Shown here one piece after another: positions 22,794-33,623 of a stretch of DNA of 64,000 nt. Numbering within the stretch: position 1 is the stretch's first letter; every line of letters begins with the position of its first letter. The notes beneath the pieces are model-generated. The model saw only the letters and a program-made list of their open reading frames with translations, ran no database searches and was not told where the DNA came from. Location: assembly GCA_963921425.1 (NCBI GenBank), contig OY992838.1, forward strand, positions 21,555,861 through 21,619,860. The letters run 5' to 3'. The position numbers and the translations under genes were made by a program. Origin of the DNA: Dryas octopetala (taxonomy: Eukaryota; Streptophyta; Magnoliopsida; Rosales; Rosaceae).

Positions 22794-23226
22794 TGCAGTC
22801 ATTACATCTCATTAACATCCACCAAAAGTCGATCATCAAGGCCACGCACGGCTACCGTTTCTCTTTACTTGATCTTTCACATTTTAGTTGTCAATCTATG
22901 AACAAATAGCATAAGATAAAAACTAATGATAGTAATACATTTGTATTGAACATTTTATGAGATGAAAGAACTTATCGACATTTAAGTTGGAAAATAAAGA
23001 AAATAATCGACATGAGAAATGTATTTGCCAATTTTGGTATGATAATTTTTGAAAGTATTGTCATTGATTTGTAGTTACCTGTTAATAAGCCACATCATTA
23101 GTTGTACCTGTTAATAAGCCACATCATTAGTTGGAAGGAAGCAATACTTCTTTGTATACTACATTTCTGGTAAATGTGCCATCTTGACACTATTGTGCCA
23201 TTTTTAACCAAAATTTTGGTAGTTCC

Positions 23227-23845
23227 CTATGACACTCCCCTTGATAAAGCCACATATAACTGTCCATGGTTAAAAACTTGATCTGGAAGGTAAATGCCTA
23301 CGTGTAGTATTGTTTGACCTTGAGATTTGTTTATCGTTAGACAAAAACTTAATTTAACTAGAAATTGCTTTCTTGTCAAAACAAATGGAAGTCCATAAGT
23401 TTCCTGTGTCTTTAGAGGAATACGTGGTAGAACAACTTTGGTTCCTACAGATTGTTCAGTTAGAATTTCTGCATTAATGAGATTTTGGTAACAACCACGA
23501 CATGATAACCTTGTGTCGTTACACAACCCCAATTTTGGGTCAATATTCCTCAATAACATAATTGGAGCCCCTATCTTTATAGTCAACTTATGTGGCGGCA
23601 AACCAGAAGTAGTGATTGTGTAAATTCCGGCGGATACAAATTCCTCGTGTCATTGATCATCCTCAACTGAGTCAAATGAATACATGGCCGATTTGTTCTT
23701 CTCCTGGAAACATACCAATTATTTTTTCATTAACCATGTCAACATTGTCGTTTGTAGGAGTTACCAATGTCTGTTCTACTATGTACTTTGCATCATCTAT
23801 ATGATCGTCCAAATTTGGGCAAACTTCACCAATTAATTATTTGAT
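23227..23845 (-). pseudogene. Helitron PIF1-like helicase, C-terminal fragment
   Basis: The minus strand from 23601 to 23227 reads [21 protein letters not shown]-type helicase sequence, ending with [20 protein letters not shown] and YVALSRGVS, the last two motifs of the Helitron-encoded PIF1/Rep-helicase family. Further upstream (about 23845-23620) the same family continues (VNEKIIGMFPGEEQ, then YPPEF) but in another frame, so at least one frameshift is present, with a TGA after GHVFI. The N-terminal helicase motifs and the Rep nuclease are absent. It is a decayed remnant, useful mainly for orienting the Helitron. Confidence 0.88.
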
Positions 23846-23868
23846 TGATGGAATGTTCATTCTCCTAT

Positions 23869-24075
23869 CACTACAAAAAAACTGTCAATAGATATCGCCC
23901 CTTGTATATCAGATTTGAAATCAACTGATATTGTAAAAATTATAATATCAGATAATTTTTTAGCTGATTTCTAAACTCTATTAGAAATCACATGATTTTT
24001 ATCAACTGATATATAATATTTTCACTTTTTCTAAGAATTTATAAAGATATCAGTTTAAACTGTCAACTGATATGT
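23869..24075 (+). mobile_element. CACTA-like terminus with subterminal repeats
   Basis: CACTACAAAAAAACTGTC at 23869 has the CACTA start, preceded by TAT as a possible 3-bp duplication. The next 200 bp carry repeated ATATCAACTGATAT-like motifs in both orientations (ATCAACTGATAT, AATATCAGAT). They differ from the repeats of the element ending at 18232, so this is a different family. No matching 3' end (ending GTAGTG) was found in the window. Confidence 0.6.
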
Positions 24076-24219
24076 TAAGTTTATATTTTTTTTCCCATCT
24101 AATTTTTTTGCCCACCCACCCAAACACCTGATATGTTATGACAAATGCTGGGCTTCCATTAATCCACACTTTAAAAAAATTTAACTTTCTCATACCAAAC
24201 AATATCTCACTTTTTCTCA

Positions 24220-24640
24220 TACCGCAACCCCTATCTCTCCATTCTCTTTCTCTCCCAGAGTTTTCTCTTTGATCTGCCACCGTCCGGCGGCAACTGGCGA
24301 CGAGATCGGCACCGGGTTGCTCGCCTCCTCCTCCCCCTTCTCCCTCTGGTCTCCGTCTCCTCGAACACCCAGCCAATAAGCCGATTCGAACCCAAACAGC
24401 GTCAAACCCATTTCCGGCGATCCACCGTTTCCGGCGACGGAAAGGTGTTGCGCCACAACCAACCTTCTCTCCTTGGTGCGCTGCACCTCCTAGTACCTTT
24501 CTTTTGTTCCGACGACGACGCACGGCGGCGCATCAAAACATAGAATCTCGCGGCTTTCCGGCGAGTTTACAGCGACTCTGACGGTTGTTAGCCTCAACCC
24601 AAGTATCAATCTTGGTCCCCTCTTTATGCTCTACGTCTCT
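24220..24640. other. GC-rich CCGGCG patch downstream of the CACTA-like end
   Basis: A sharp compositional island in AT-rich DNA, with repeated CCGGCGR trinucleotide-phased motifs. Long minus-strand ORFs across it are low-complexity Arg/Gly-rich. On the + strand it looks like an untranslated leader or a short captured exon of a transposon gene. I cannot assign a product. Confidence 0.45.
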
Positions 24641-24881
24641 GTGTTTTAATTGGAGAAATAAGATTTTGAAGGAAGTACGTTTCTTTAGTTTTTCACACCT
24701 TTTTCTTTAACCTTGGAGGTTTCATAAGCATAAATGATGAATATATGGTATATTTATAGGTGATCATTTAATAACCCAATATAGCCATATAGGTGATCAT
24801 TTATAGGCCTTAGACTTTTTGTTAGTGCGGTTAGAGCATCATTACATCTTCCTCCCATTGTTGACGTGCTTAATTAATTTA

Positions 24882-25659
24882 GGCTTATTTACTATTTCAT
24901 TCTCTGAAAGTAACTTCAATTCTCACTTTATCCCCTAAGGTTTATTTTGTATCACATTACCCCCCTAAAACTAATTCTCGTGTATCATTTTGCCAACTTC
25001 CTATTTTCACAAACTTTGGAAATTAATTAAAAATATCTCCAAACTTAGAAAAATACACGAAAAATTTCTACGGACTTTTTTTTACTAGTAATAATTACTA
25101 TGGGTCAAATTACCAATTTTTTTACCGAGTTTTTCCAGAAAATTAAAATACTCTAGACTCTTTGAAAATTCATAGAATAATCTCCCAAACTCCAAAAAAT
25201 ACGAGGTTTGCACCATTGGTCTTCTAAACAATAACACTACCTTTTTTGTGAACACTTGCTACCCAAAAGACCTCTCGGTCTTAGAGGAAAATAAATTTCC
25301 CTCTATAAAATAAATTCTAGAAAAATTTTAGAATTTCCATAAAGTTTCTGAAGAATTCTCTAAATCAGGTTTTTGGTAATTTCCAAAATATTTTTGAGAA
25401 TTCATTCGAGACTTTACGGAAATTTTAGAATTTTTATAAAGGGAAATTTATTTTAATTTTCAGGAAATAAATTTGGACTTCCCAAATTTTCTAAAAACTC
25501 TCAGAGGCCAAATTGGTAATTTTTCTGAGCTTTTTAAAATAAGAAATGGGCAAAGTGATACACAGAATTAGTTTTAGGGAGTAATGTGATACAAAATAAA
25601 CCTTAGGGGGTAAAGTGAGAATTGATGTTGCTTTCAGGGGGCAAAGTAGTAAATAAACC
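24882..25659. mobile_element. Long-inverted-repeat (MULE-like) non-autonomous element
   Basis: About 110 bp at 24882-24995 is repeated in inverse orientation at 25550-25659. Ends are GGCTTATTTACTA and its partner AGTAAATAAACC, and inner blocks such as AAGGTTTATTTTGTATCACA are identical. Total length is 778 bp without coding capacity. Flanks ATTAATTTA (24873-24881) and ATTAATTAT (25660-25668) match at 7 of 9 bases, a possible eroded 9-bp duplication as in Mutator-like elements. Confidence 0.75.
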
Positions 25660-25914
25660 ATTAATTATAATCCTCTAGCTACTGGGTAGTGATTGTTTAA
25701 CAGCACATAAGGGGTCTTTCGATTTCCTAGGTTATGACACATTGCATTCTTTCTTTTTTACCATTGAATGACTTTCCATTAAAATAGGCCAGAAAAGCCA
25801 AGCAAAAACATCCAAACAACCCAAAATAACTACAAACCATACAACTAGCAATTGAAGAACGTACAAAACTAACAGAGATCTCAGAAGCCATACAAACAAC
25901 TCAAATAAGTCATT

Positions 25915-26342
25915 AAGCAAACCATCAGCTTCCAAAACATTGAGCATAGAGAATGGGGGTGATGACACCCAATCCTCAGGGCACATTCTCCTTCAAGATA
26001 GCACAACTACCTCATCCGCAACTTGATTAGCTTTTCTAGACACCCAAGACCATCTGACAGAAGAGAAAGCCGGCCTCCTGCACTTGCCAAATATCATGTA
26101 TAATAGGAACTATTTGCCAAGAAAAGGAATCAATAAATCGATTCAGAATGAGAGACATGTGGTAAGGAGTCTATAAACTCAAATAAATTTCTAGCATGTA
26201 AATTGACAATTAAAGGGTCAGGGGCAATCTTTTGAAAAGTTTCTTTGCATCTACCCTTCCAAATTGCCCAAAGAATAAAACATATCCATGAAATTAGGAA
26301 GGGCTTCATCTCTTCGGCTGGGCTGGTGCCTTGGGCTTTCAA
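25915..26342 (-). pseudogene. LINE-type RNase H / zinc-binding region remnant
   Basis: The minus strand reads SWICFILWAIWKGRCKETFQ (26342 side), the conserved WxIWK patch of the plant LINE post-RT region. Further on come FSSVRWSWVSRKANQVAD and CPEDWVSSPPFSMLNVLEADG, the C-terminal end of the RNase H-like domain of plant non-LTR retroelement proteins. A TGA separates the last two motifs, and the frame changes between them and the first. The reverse transcriptase is absent. This is a 5'-truncated, decayed LINE fragment. Confidence 0.75.
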
Positions 26343-26429
26343 TTTCTTCTTTCTTCTGGACCTTGCTAGCTCATTTCTTCATCCTTCCTTTTTGGGCTTC
26401 TTCAAACTTAAGGCCTACACAAATTAAAA

Positions 26430-26760
26430 CAAACTAATTACTAAACAAAGTCATAAAATTCATAAAATCAAATCTAATAATAAAAAAAACTAAAACCTAC
26501 CAAACTCTAAGAATTTAAGATTAAAACTAATAAAACCTAAAAAATAAAATATTTACTTAAAATAGGAATAAAATTTTAAAAATGCTAGAAAGAAAGGACT
26601 AGAATGTATAATTTAAAGCTTAAATAAATAGTATCAAATGAGCTCAACAGTTTTCAGTTTTTCAAACAAAGCCCTAGGATTACGGCGTAAATGGTTTGAG
26701 TCCTATGGGATAAAATTTACAAAGCAAGTCCTAGCTTGATCCTAGGAAGTAATAAAATGA
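26430..26760. other. A-rich non-coding stretch
   Basis: About 330 bp with strong A bias on the + strand and no ORF or recognisable element. Confidence 0.6.
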
Positions 26761-28723
26761 CTACGGTAGAGAGCTGTAAGAACTTACTGATATATCACTA
26801 AGTGTGATTGTCTCGGCCGTGGCTGAAACAGAAGCGCCGGCTCCTGCTGAAACCTTGGGCACCAGCGTTTGATCAGAAGTCTCCATTGGCGTAACATATT
26901 CTTCCTCCACCTGCATCTAAAAAAGCATGAGAATGTACCTAAAATTAAGAAAGGAAAGGATAGAAAAAAAAAAAAAAAAAAAAGCAAAACTTACAACTGA
27001 AGATGGTTGTGCCGGGCTTAATTGAGACCCTTCGGCCGGATGAGCCTCTAGGACTTTATCCTGAGTTGTTTCTACCGTAGCAAGCTCAGTATGCTGAAAA
27101 GAGTAGAACATATCAGCGAGAGTTGATAATAACACTGGTTTTCAAGAAGCTTTAGACATTCATGACTTACAATTGGCGGGCTAGGAGTGGCTGGTTGTAC
27201 GGCCACAGTTTGGCCGATAGCACCAAGGCCCACCGTGGACAATGGGGAAGTTTGCCCAGGGGCAGTCTCTTCAACATGAGTGGGCTGCAAAATTTTTATT
27301 ATTAGTTAAAAATTGTACTTGGTAGTAAGAAAGGAAAAACATTGCTCTTCAACCTCTGCCGAGAAAGGAAAAACATTATTAGTTAAAAAAGTAAAGGAAA
27401 AACATTATTAGTTTGTACTTGGTAGTAAGAAAGGAAAAACATTATTAGTTAAAAATTTTTAATACTCTTCAACCTCTGCCAAGACTTCAGATTGCGGTAA
27501 GACATTGCCGGGGTGCTCCACTGCTTCCTTCATCTGAAATCACCACTCAAGCATGAATTTACGGCAAAAAAAATCAAATTGAAAAATTCTTCCAAGCTAG
27601 TGTTAAAAGTTACTTACAATGAACTCAGTTTCCACGGCCGAAATATTCTCGGCCAGAGTTTCATAAGGAGGGTCTGAAGGCTCAATGACAGCTTCCTTGC
27701 TATCACTCGACTGAAATTTGTTCAAAGGTTCAGGAGTTTGAGATGCATAAGATGATTGACATATGAAACAAGATGTGGGAACAAACTTACCACAGGCTCG
27801 CCACTACCTTTGACCGCGGTGCGTTTTTGCCGAAGTTTGCAACGGCAAAGTGGGGTCTCGCCGCTATCACTCTCATCTGCAAGTAAAGGTGAATGGTTAA
27901 GTGAAAGTCAAAAGAAACCAAGAAAATTAAAAGCTAAAGCATAATTAATACACTTACCAGAGAGCAAACCCTTACGTTTTTTAGGGTTTTCGCCGGGTGC
28001 TTGAGTTTCTACTGCCGGAAAGAGGGCTTTTTGGACAATCATGAGGTCCTTCCCTTGACCCAATGTCACAACCAAAAGTGAGAAGGTTTTTAAAAAATGA
28101 CAGTTTTAAAAAAGAGCGAACTTAAGGTAAACTTATAAGGTCAGGCAAGTTTGCTTGCTTCAAAAGATGGTTTTTGAATCTCGACAACTTTGGCCGGACT
28201 ATCCCTAGGCTTCGGTTTAGCCGAGGCCTTTCCTTTGGAACTTCGCCTCCTAGCCGAGAAGATTTGGCCATAACCAGACTTAACCATACTTTGGAAGTAG
28301 GGGAGGCCTTTTAAAGCTTTAACCTGTGCTGCCTCCACCGGGAGTTTGAACCGGTCACCATTTATCACTGCAAGCCAATCGCCGTAAATACGGCGTAGTC
28401 TAGCAGTAAGAAGTGATGGGCCTCATCGCAAGATTGTCACGATTGATGTAGAAGTACCGATCCATCTTCTCGTAGGTCTCCAACCTAGTTACCTTAGCTC
28501 TAAATGAGTTAAGTCTATTAAAGTATAGCGCCAAGGGGACCAGTGTGGCTTGGTGGAAGCCCACTTGCAAGGCACAGGTTTGATGGATAAAGCTCCATAC
28601 CACCCTTTTGACCTTGCCCTTTGTTGGCAGAACCTCACACCAGGTTCCTTTGTTGGCATAAACGCTCCCAGAAGTAGCAGTAGAGGCAGCGATAGAGGAA
28701 GAAGTTGTGGTTAAGGAGGCCAT
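26761..28723 (-). CDS. Unassigned multi-exon gene with repeated small Pro/Ala/Glu-rich exons
   Basis: I do not recognise the family. The minus strand starts at ATG 28723 (MASLTTTSSS) and carries a globular-looking segment (SFIHQTCALQVGF, LALYFNRLNSFRAKVTRLETYEK). A second block from 28368 contains LPVEAAQVKALKGLPYF and a Lys/Arg-rich tail. It is followed by short exons of about 85-130 nt bounded by clean acceptor (CAG) and GTAAGT donor sites: about 27877-27793, 27711-27616, 27285-27163, 27094-26997 and 26911-26786. These are rich in Pro, Ala, Thr, Glu and Val (for example VETEFI, VETTQDKVLEAHPAEG, VEEEYVTPMETS). The join between the first two blocks is not clean in one frame, so this may be a pseudogene or my exon model is incomplete. 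A reading stop occurs at 26761-26763 if the last donor is not used. A TATA-like box lies upstream at 28866-28880. It may be transposon-borne. Confidence 0.45.
27298..27480. repeat. Repeated intron segment in the minus-strand gene
   Basis: GAAAGGAAAAACATTATTAG occurs about four times. TGTACTTGGTAGTAAG occurs twice, and CTCTTCAACCTCTGCC occurs at about 27345 and 27466. The pattern is a tandem duplication that includes the edge of an exon. Confidence 0.85.
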
Positions 28724-28865
28724 TGATGATTTGATAAAAGATAAAGATTAGAATTTGGAATTTCTGGAAAAAGCAAGAACACAGAGAGGAAAGCTTGAGA
28801 AATTTGAGAGAGTTTTGAGAATTTGAAAATTCTGGGAGCGTAAAGTGCAAAAATGGCTGACACAG

Positions 28866-28880
28866 GATATTTATATGCCT
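28866..28880 (-). promoter_or_regulatory. Candidate TATA box for the minus-strand gene
   Basis: CATATAAATATCC on the minus strand, about 150 bp before the ATG at 28723, with no intervening ATG-led ORF of note. Confidence 0.4.
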
Positions 28881-28953
28881 TGGAGATGAAGAAGTGCGCG
28901 TGGAGGTTGGTGGGAAGTTTCAAAAATTTTGAGGTTTTTATTATTTTAAAGAA

Positions 28954-29071
28954 AAAACATGATGATGTACAGTTATCGAGACGAGTTTTGGGGGCTGAAA
29001 GGAAACTATGATAAAACATGATGAGGTACAGTTATCGAGATAAGTTTTAGGGGCTAAAAGAAAACTATGAT
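28954..29071. repeat. Two-copy 59-bp tandem repeat
   Basis: Units 28954-29012 and 29013-29071 start AAAACATGATGA and end AAACTATGAT. They differ at a handful of positions, mostly G-to-A. Confidence 0.9.
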
Positions 29072-31058
29072 TGACGTCTCTTAGGTTTTCGTGCAAGCCA
29101 CGCCGCCTAATTCACTCACGTGATCAAATGCATATAATGCTGAGATATTGTGCCGTTGAAGGGAATCTTGCCTTTTAAGTTGACACTATGAGACCCATGG
29201 CAGAAAGGAGAATGCAATTCAAGTAATGCCCCAAGTTTCAGGAAGTTAGCGTTTCCGCTGATCCAAAACAACTTTTAAGTTTCAAGAAACTCGGCGAAGG
29301 AAAGTAGTTACAAAGCATTCTGCATTTCCTTAACCAACTCGACAGATACGAAGGAAGCTCAAAGAAATTGGGGAGCATATGTTTACACCATAATTTGGTG
29401 TTAGGCCAAAAGCATGGCCAAGTCCAATTTTACTGAGGCCCAATGACCAGGCTCAATTTATGACCCAACTGATAAGTCTAATCTCTGGATAAACTACCAC
29501 GTTTGCTCAAATCAAGGTGCCATTTGGAATCTAAAGTATGACAAATAGAACAAGAGAGTTTGTTCTCGGCGAGATTCTTCCGTCGATAGGGCAAGTACTT
29601 CAGAAATCACAAGTGTTCTATTTGGCCGAGAATGGCTTCATCAACCCCCACCAATTAACAGGACAAAGAACAAAGAAGCATCTTTTTGTCAGAAGCCAGA
29701 CCAATCAACGAATGAGGAGAATAAGGTACTAACACAGATCCTAAGGAGCGAAGTGACAGCCCCAGATAATAGGAAGTGACATTTCAAACAAGAACAAGTT
29801 TCGAAAATAACATATGTGAGATTGACATCATTGGAACAAGTTCCAAAACCAACTTACACAGCCGGCTGTGCAAAGAACGATCAGAAACAAGTTCCCATAA
29901 TGGGCGACACAACTGGGGCGTTCACACTTAGAAAATTTTAGTATAAAAAGGGAAGAATCCAACAGAAAGAGCATCCACGATCAACACAAAGAGACATAAG
30001 TCTTGAAAATCAATATTCAACCTCCCTACTCTCAATCTCTATTCAAGCTTCCAAGATCTTTATCTTTTCAACTTCACAACTCTTCAGTCATTTACCTAGT
30101 TACTCAGAAGCTATTTATATTAGATCATTTTAAATCTTTAAGCTTTGAACATTTCTTGTTTTTGTGAGCTCTGCTAAGGTTTCTCCCTTGGTATTGATTT
30201 TCTTGTAAGTTTCAACAGTCGAATTTCGTGTATCAATCATGAGGTTTATTGTTAGAACTACCATTGTGTCTCGTTTCCAGGAAAACCATATTGTGCATAT
30301 GTTCTTTGTTAATGTTCATTATTATTTCATGCATCCAGTCACTGACAAAAACATTATTTGCATTTATGAATTTGAAGCAAGTCACCGAAACCTTTGATGT
30401 TTAAACAAAGTCCTTGAGGATCAAGGTAGTGTGAACCTTTGGTGAGTCTTTGTTCCTTGCTTGCCATGCAATCACTTGGTTGAAGAAGAAAGATCCAACG
30501 CAAACCACACAAATTATTAAATCAACACTTTCTCTTACGGCCATCCTGGCTGAGAACAGTGGCATGCCCTCGCAGCAACTAGGACTACATGACTACATTT
30601 CTTATTTTGTTGCCTCTCTTGACCATCTGTTGTATCATTAGGTACCTCTACATTTAAAGCTTCAATATTCATATTTAAGTTGTTCTTAATCATCATGAGA
30701 AATAGGTAATTATTCTTATTTATGAGTTAGACATAAATAGCTCACCGTGAAAAGTAGATCTCAAATTAGTGTTGTCAGACACTTGCAACCCATGTGAACG
30801 TGCTAAGCCTTATTTGTCTGAAACGCATGCTAGTAAACTCCTCACCAGGATTATTGAGTTCAAATGATACTCTTGAACTAGCACCTTTATGCTCTACTTG
30901 TTCTATTCCTTCGATTCAATTTGAGCAAAATGAGTGCACAATTCATTTTTTAGTAATTTTATTTATAAAATCTGTGTAGATTGGTCAATCGTAACCCTAG
31001 TTACAAAACTTGTATCCAGTCACAACCAACTTGGTATGCAGCTTCTAGTGATCAAGAC
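29072..31058. other. Non-coding, possibly LTR-derived sequence
   Basis: About 2 kb without a credible gene. A strong TATA-like AGTATAAAAAGGG at about 29940-29952, followed by an untranslated-leader-like stretch, suggests an old retrotransposon promoter on the + strand. I could not find LTR ends or target duplications. Short ORFs at 29538, 30450 and 30794 have no family signal. Confidence 0.4.
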
Positions 31059-31061
31059 TTA

Positions 31062-32334
31062 GGCCCCGTTTGGTATTGCTTTTCAAGACTAAAAATCACT
31101 TATTTTGACAATTTTGAACCCAAAGCCTGTTTGGTAAATGAATAAACTTCAGCTTTTTTTTGACAGGACAAGGCCATTTAAAGCGATGTTAAGAAGCAGC
31201 CTTTCAAATGCTTTTGAAATTCAACGTGGGAATAAGCTGCATAGAACTGGTTGTTGGTTTAATGAAAGTTTTCTAAATGCCCAGAATGTCCTCCTCAAAT
31301 ATCACAATTTACAACATATGTATATTTGTTTTGTTTACGTTTTCAGAGAACCCATCATGGTTTCGTCTTCCCTCTTATGTTCTTCTTTTAATTCCTCTTT
31401 CTTCTGCTATGGTTCTTCCTACTTTTTTTTTTTTTTTATGAATTTCTTCCAATCCCTATGAGTAGAAAAACCTAGATAAATTTTTATCTTTTTTAGTTGT
31501 CGATTTTTCCCCTTTTTCTCTATTTTTAGGGTTTTTTTTTTCTCTTCAAAATCTTTCTCAGTTTTCTATTCTATCTCATAGCCCACAAATCTCTATTGAT
31601 TTCAAAATTTTGAACCCTAATTGTCAAATTTAATTTTGTTTGGATTTAAGTTTTTAATTTTTTAGTGATTTTGAAAATTACTAATTAATTGAATTGTTGT
31701 ATTATATTCTTGTTTCTATAGTTAATATATAGGAGTTGTATGAGTTCTTGATGGTCTTGGTGTTAATCTAGAATTGCTCAAATACTTATTTGTCCAAAAA
31801 AAAAAAGAATCAAAATAGCTACCTGTCTATTACTAAAACTCCAGTAGGATTACATTGTTCCTACCTCTCATATATCTTAGTAGTTGTATGGACTTCAAAA
31901 GAACGCACTTGGGCTTGAGCACAAATTTTAGGTCAATTCTCTTTTTCTCTGTTTCTCTATTCAACTTTATTTACAACTCATGATTATTCTTAAGCTCTAT
32001 TTGTGAGGATTCAGTTGTCTTCTTATGTTGGCTGCCACAAATTAAGAAAAATATTTAAGAAAAAAATGCATAGATGCAAGTAGAAGTGTTATTTTAATCA
32101 AATAAATTATTGAATAAAAAATACTTTGAACAACATATCTAATTTAGTCAATTTACTTAGCCACAGCACTCTAACGTTAAAATTTACCAAACACATACAA
32201 ATTATTTTTTATGCCTATTGCACTTTTAAGAATACAATTTACCAAACGTTTAACTATTTTATTTCACAATTGATTTTTGTCACAGAACATCTTAAAGTGA
32301 TTAATCTTACAACACAGCAATACCAAACTGGGCC
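31062..32334. mobile_element. PIF/Harbinger-like non-autonomous element
   Basis: Termini GGCCCCGTTTGGTATTGCT at 31062 and AGCAATACCAAACTGGGCC ending at 32334 are inverted repeats with one mismatch over 19 bp. They are flanked by the target triplet TTA on both sides (31059-31061 and 32335-32337), the PIF/Harbinger preference. The 1,273-bp interior has no transposase; the 31138-31461 ORF is low-complexity and unsupported. Confidence 0.85.
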
Positions 32335-32337
32335 TTA

Positions 32338-33514
32338 ATATATTAAATTAGTTGAACCTATACTCAATTAATTAACTTAGGGTTTGACCGATTTTTTTAA
32401 GGTGGATATGGCTTGGGGCTTGACTGTGTATATTAGGCAAAAAATTAATTTTTATTACCCGAACATCAATCTGTATGCAAAAGGCAATATTGTTTGTGAT
32501 TGGACAAGTGACTAATCATTAAACTTTTGGGATATTGACTAATTATTAATTTTTCTGGCAATAATGTTTGTATACCTTAAATCATTGTTATGGAAATAAT
32601 ATTTGTATAACATTAAAAATTAAATTTAAAGCTAATTTGAATAATAAATGCTCTTGAAAATATTGTAGTTGTATAGATATAGTTTAAACTATTTTCTTGT
32701 TAAATGAAACAGTTAAAAAATGAAAATACCTAGAGCTTTCCATATTGAATAATTATTTTTTAAAAATACCTGAACCTCTTTTTTCTCCATTACTTAAGCC
32801 CACCCTTGAATTGTAATCCCATACATTTTCAATCGATTGTTTTTCTCGAGCTAAAATGCGTCGTCATGCCAAGTAAGCCTGATGTTCTTCATAACTCAAT
32901 GAGTGTGTTGCCATTCTCGATGATGATTTCTTTCACGATCCATTAGCTATTTCTGGAAGTTTTGTATGTACAACTTCCTGCTCCTATAAGTTTTATAAAA
33001 TATAAAATAATAATAAGTATTAAACTTTCTATATGCAATTTATAGATATAGATAATTTAGCATAAAATACTTGTATGTATAAATATTTGTTTTCATAGAC
33101 TTAAACTAAATTGTTCCAATTTTATGCGTACATTTTTCCTACAAATAGAACCTTCCATATTGGTGTCATAGCTTTGTGGAGCAAAAAAAAAAAAACAAAA
33201 CATGAAGAGAGTAGGAGGCTTTGTATTTGAAACTATAAAATGTAATAGGTTTGTCAAAATCTTACTCTTCTCTTGAAAATGTCATAACTTGATGGCCACA
33301 ATGTGGGAAATACTGCATAGTCTGCATTATCTTCCCTTTGTTTTTTTTTTCTTTTAATTTGGGAAGTGCATATAGTTTCTTGAAAATATCAAAAGTCATA
33401 AAAAAGGAACTAAAGAAAATTTTTCCCAATGTAAAAAAGGTAATCATTACAACTAAACACATATATCTTATGTGCAAATTTATCAAACATGCATCTATCT
33501 AAAAGACAGCTTAC
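32338..33514. other. AT-rich intergenic sequence, nothing assigned
   Basis: About 1.2 kb. No ORF with family motifs, no clear inverted repeats and no tandem arrays were seen. Confidence 0.55.
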
Positions 33515-33573
33515 ACGTTTTGCACCAGCATGTGCACAAAATATAGAAAGAATGCATGTGCCACAGCCAACAT
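33515..33573 (-). pseudogene. Single exon of a protein arginine methyltransferase
   Basis: On the minus strand a 59-nt segment bounded by TTCTCAG acceptor and GTAAGC donor encodes DVGCGTCILSIFCAHAGAKR when the split first codon is completed. This is the SAM-binding motif I region of PRMTs (normally [23 protein letters not shown]). The second glycine-loop Gly is Cys here. No neighbouring PRMT exons were found. The retained splice sites mean it came from genomic DNA and not from a processed transcript. Confidence 0.78.
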
Positions 33574-33623
33574 CTGAGAAGAAAGACAATAATCTCAATT
33601 CCAGAATATTGTTTCTTAAGTAG

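Larger units (their letters stand above)
22262..23860 (-). mobile_element. Helitron remnant, minus strand
   Basis: On the minus strand the element would end ...CCGC-GAGT-GCGG hairpin, 7 nt, CTAG, followed by T (22284 down to 22261). A hairpin close to a terminal CTRR with a flanking T is the Helitron 3' signature. The minus strand further in (23227-23845) encodes the C-terminal part of a Helitron PIF1-type helicase, in the correct orientation for this end. The 5' TC end was not identified; a CACTA-like terminus begins at 23869. A related second CTAG-containing end-like sequence lies at 22318-22345. Confidence 0.7.

Noticed and set aside
24050-24523. 157-codon minus-strand ORF rich in Arg and Gly
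   Set aside because: Follows a local GC-rich block; composition-driven, overlaps another ORF of equal quality in a second frame, no family motif.
33262-33486. Minus-strand ORF as further PRMT exons
   Set aside because: The translation after the 59-nt exon is intronic (starts with the GTAAGC donor) and has no methyltransferase motifs.
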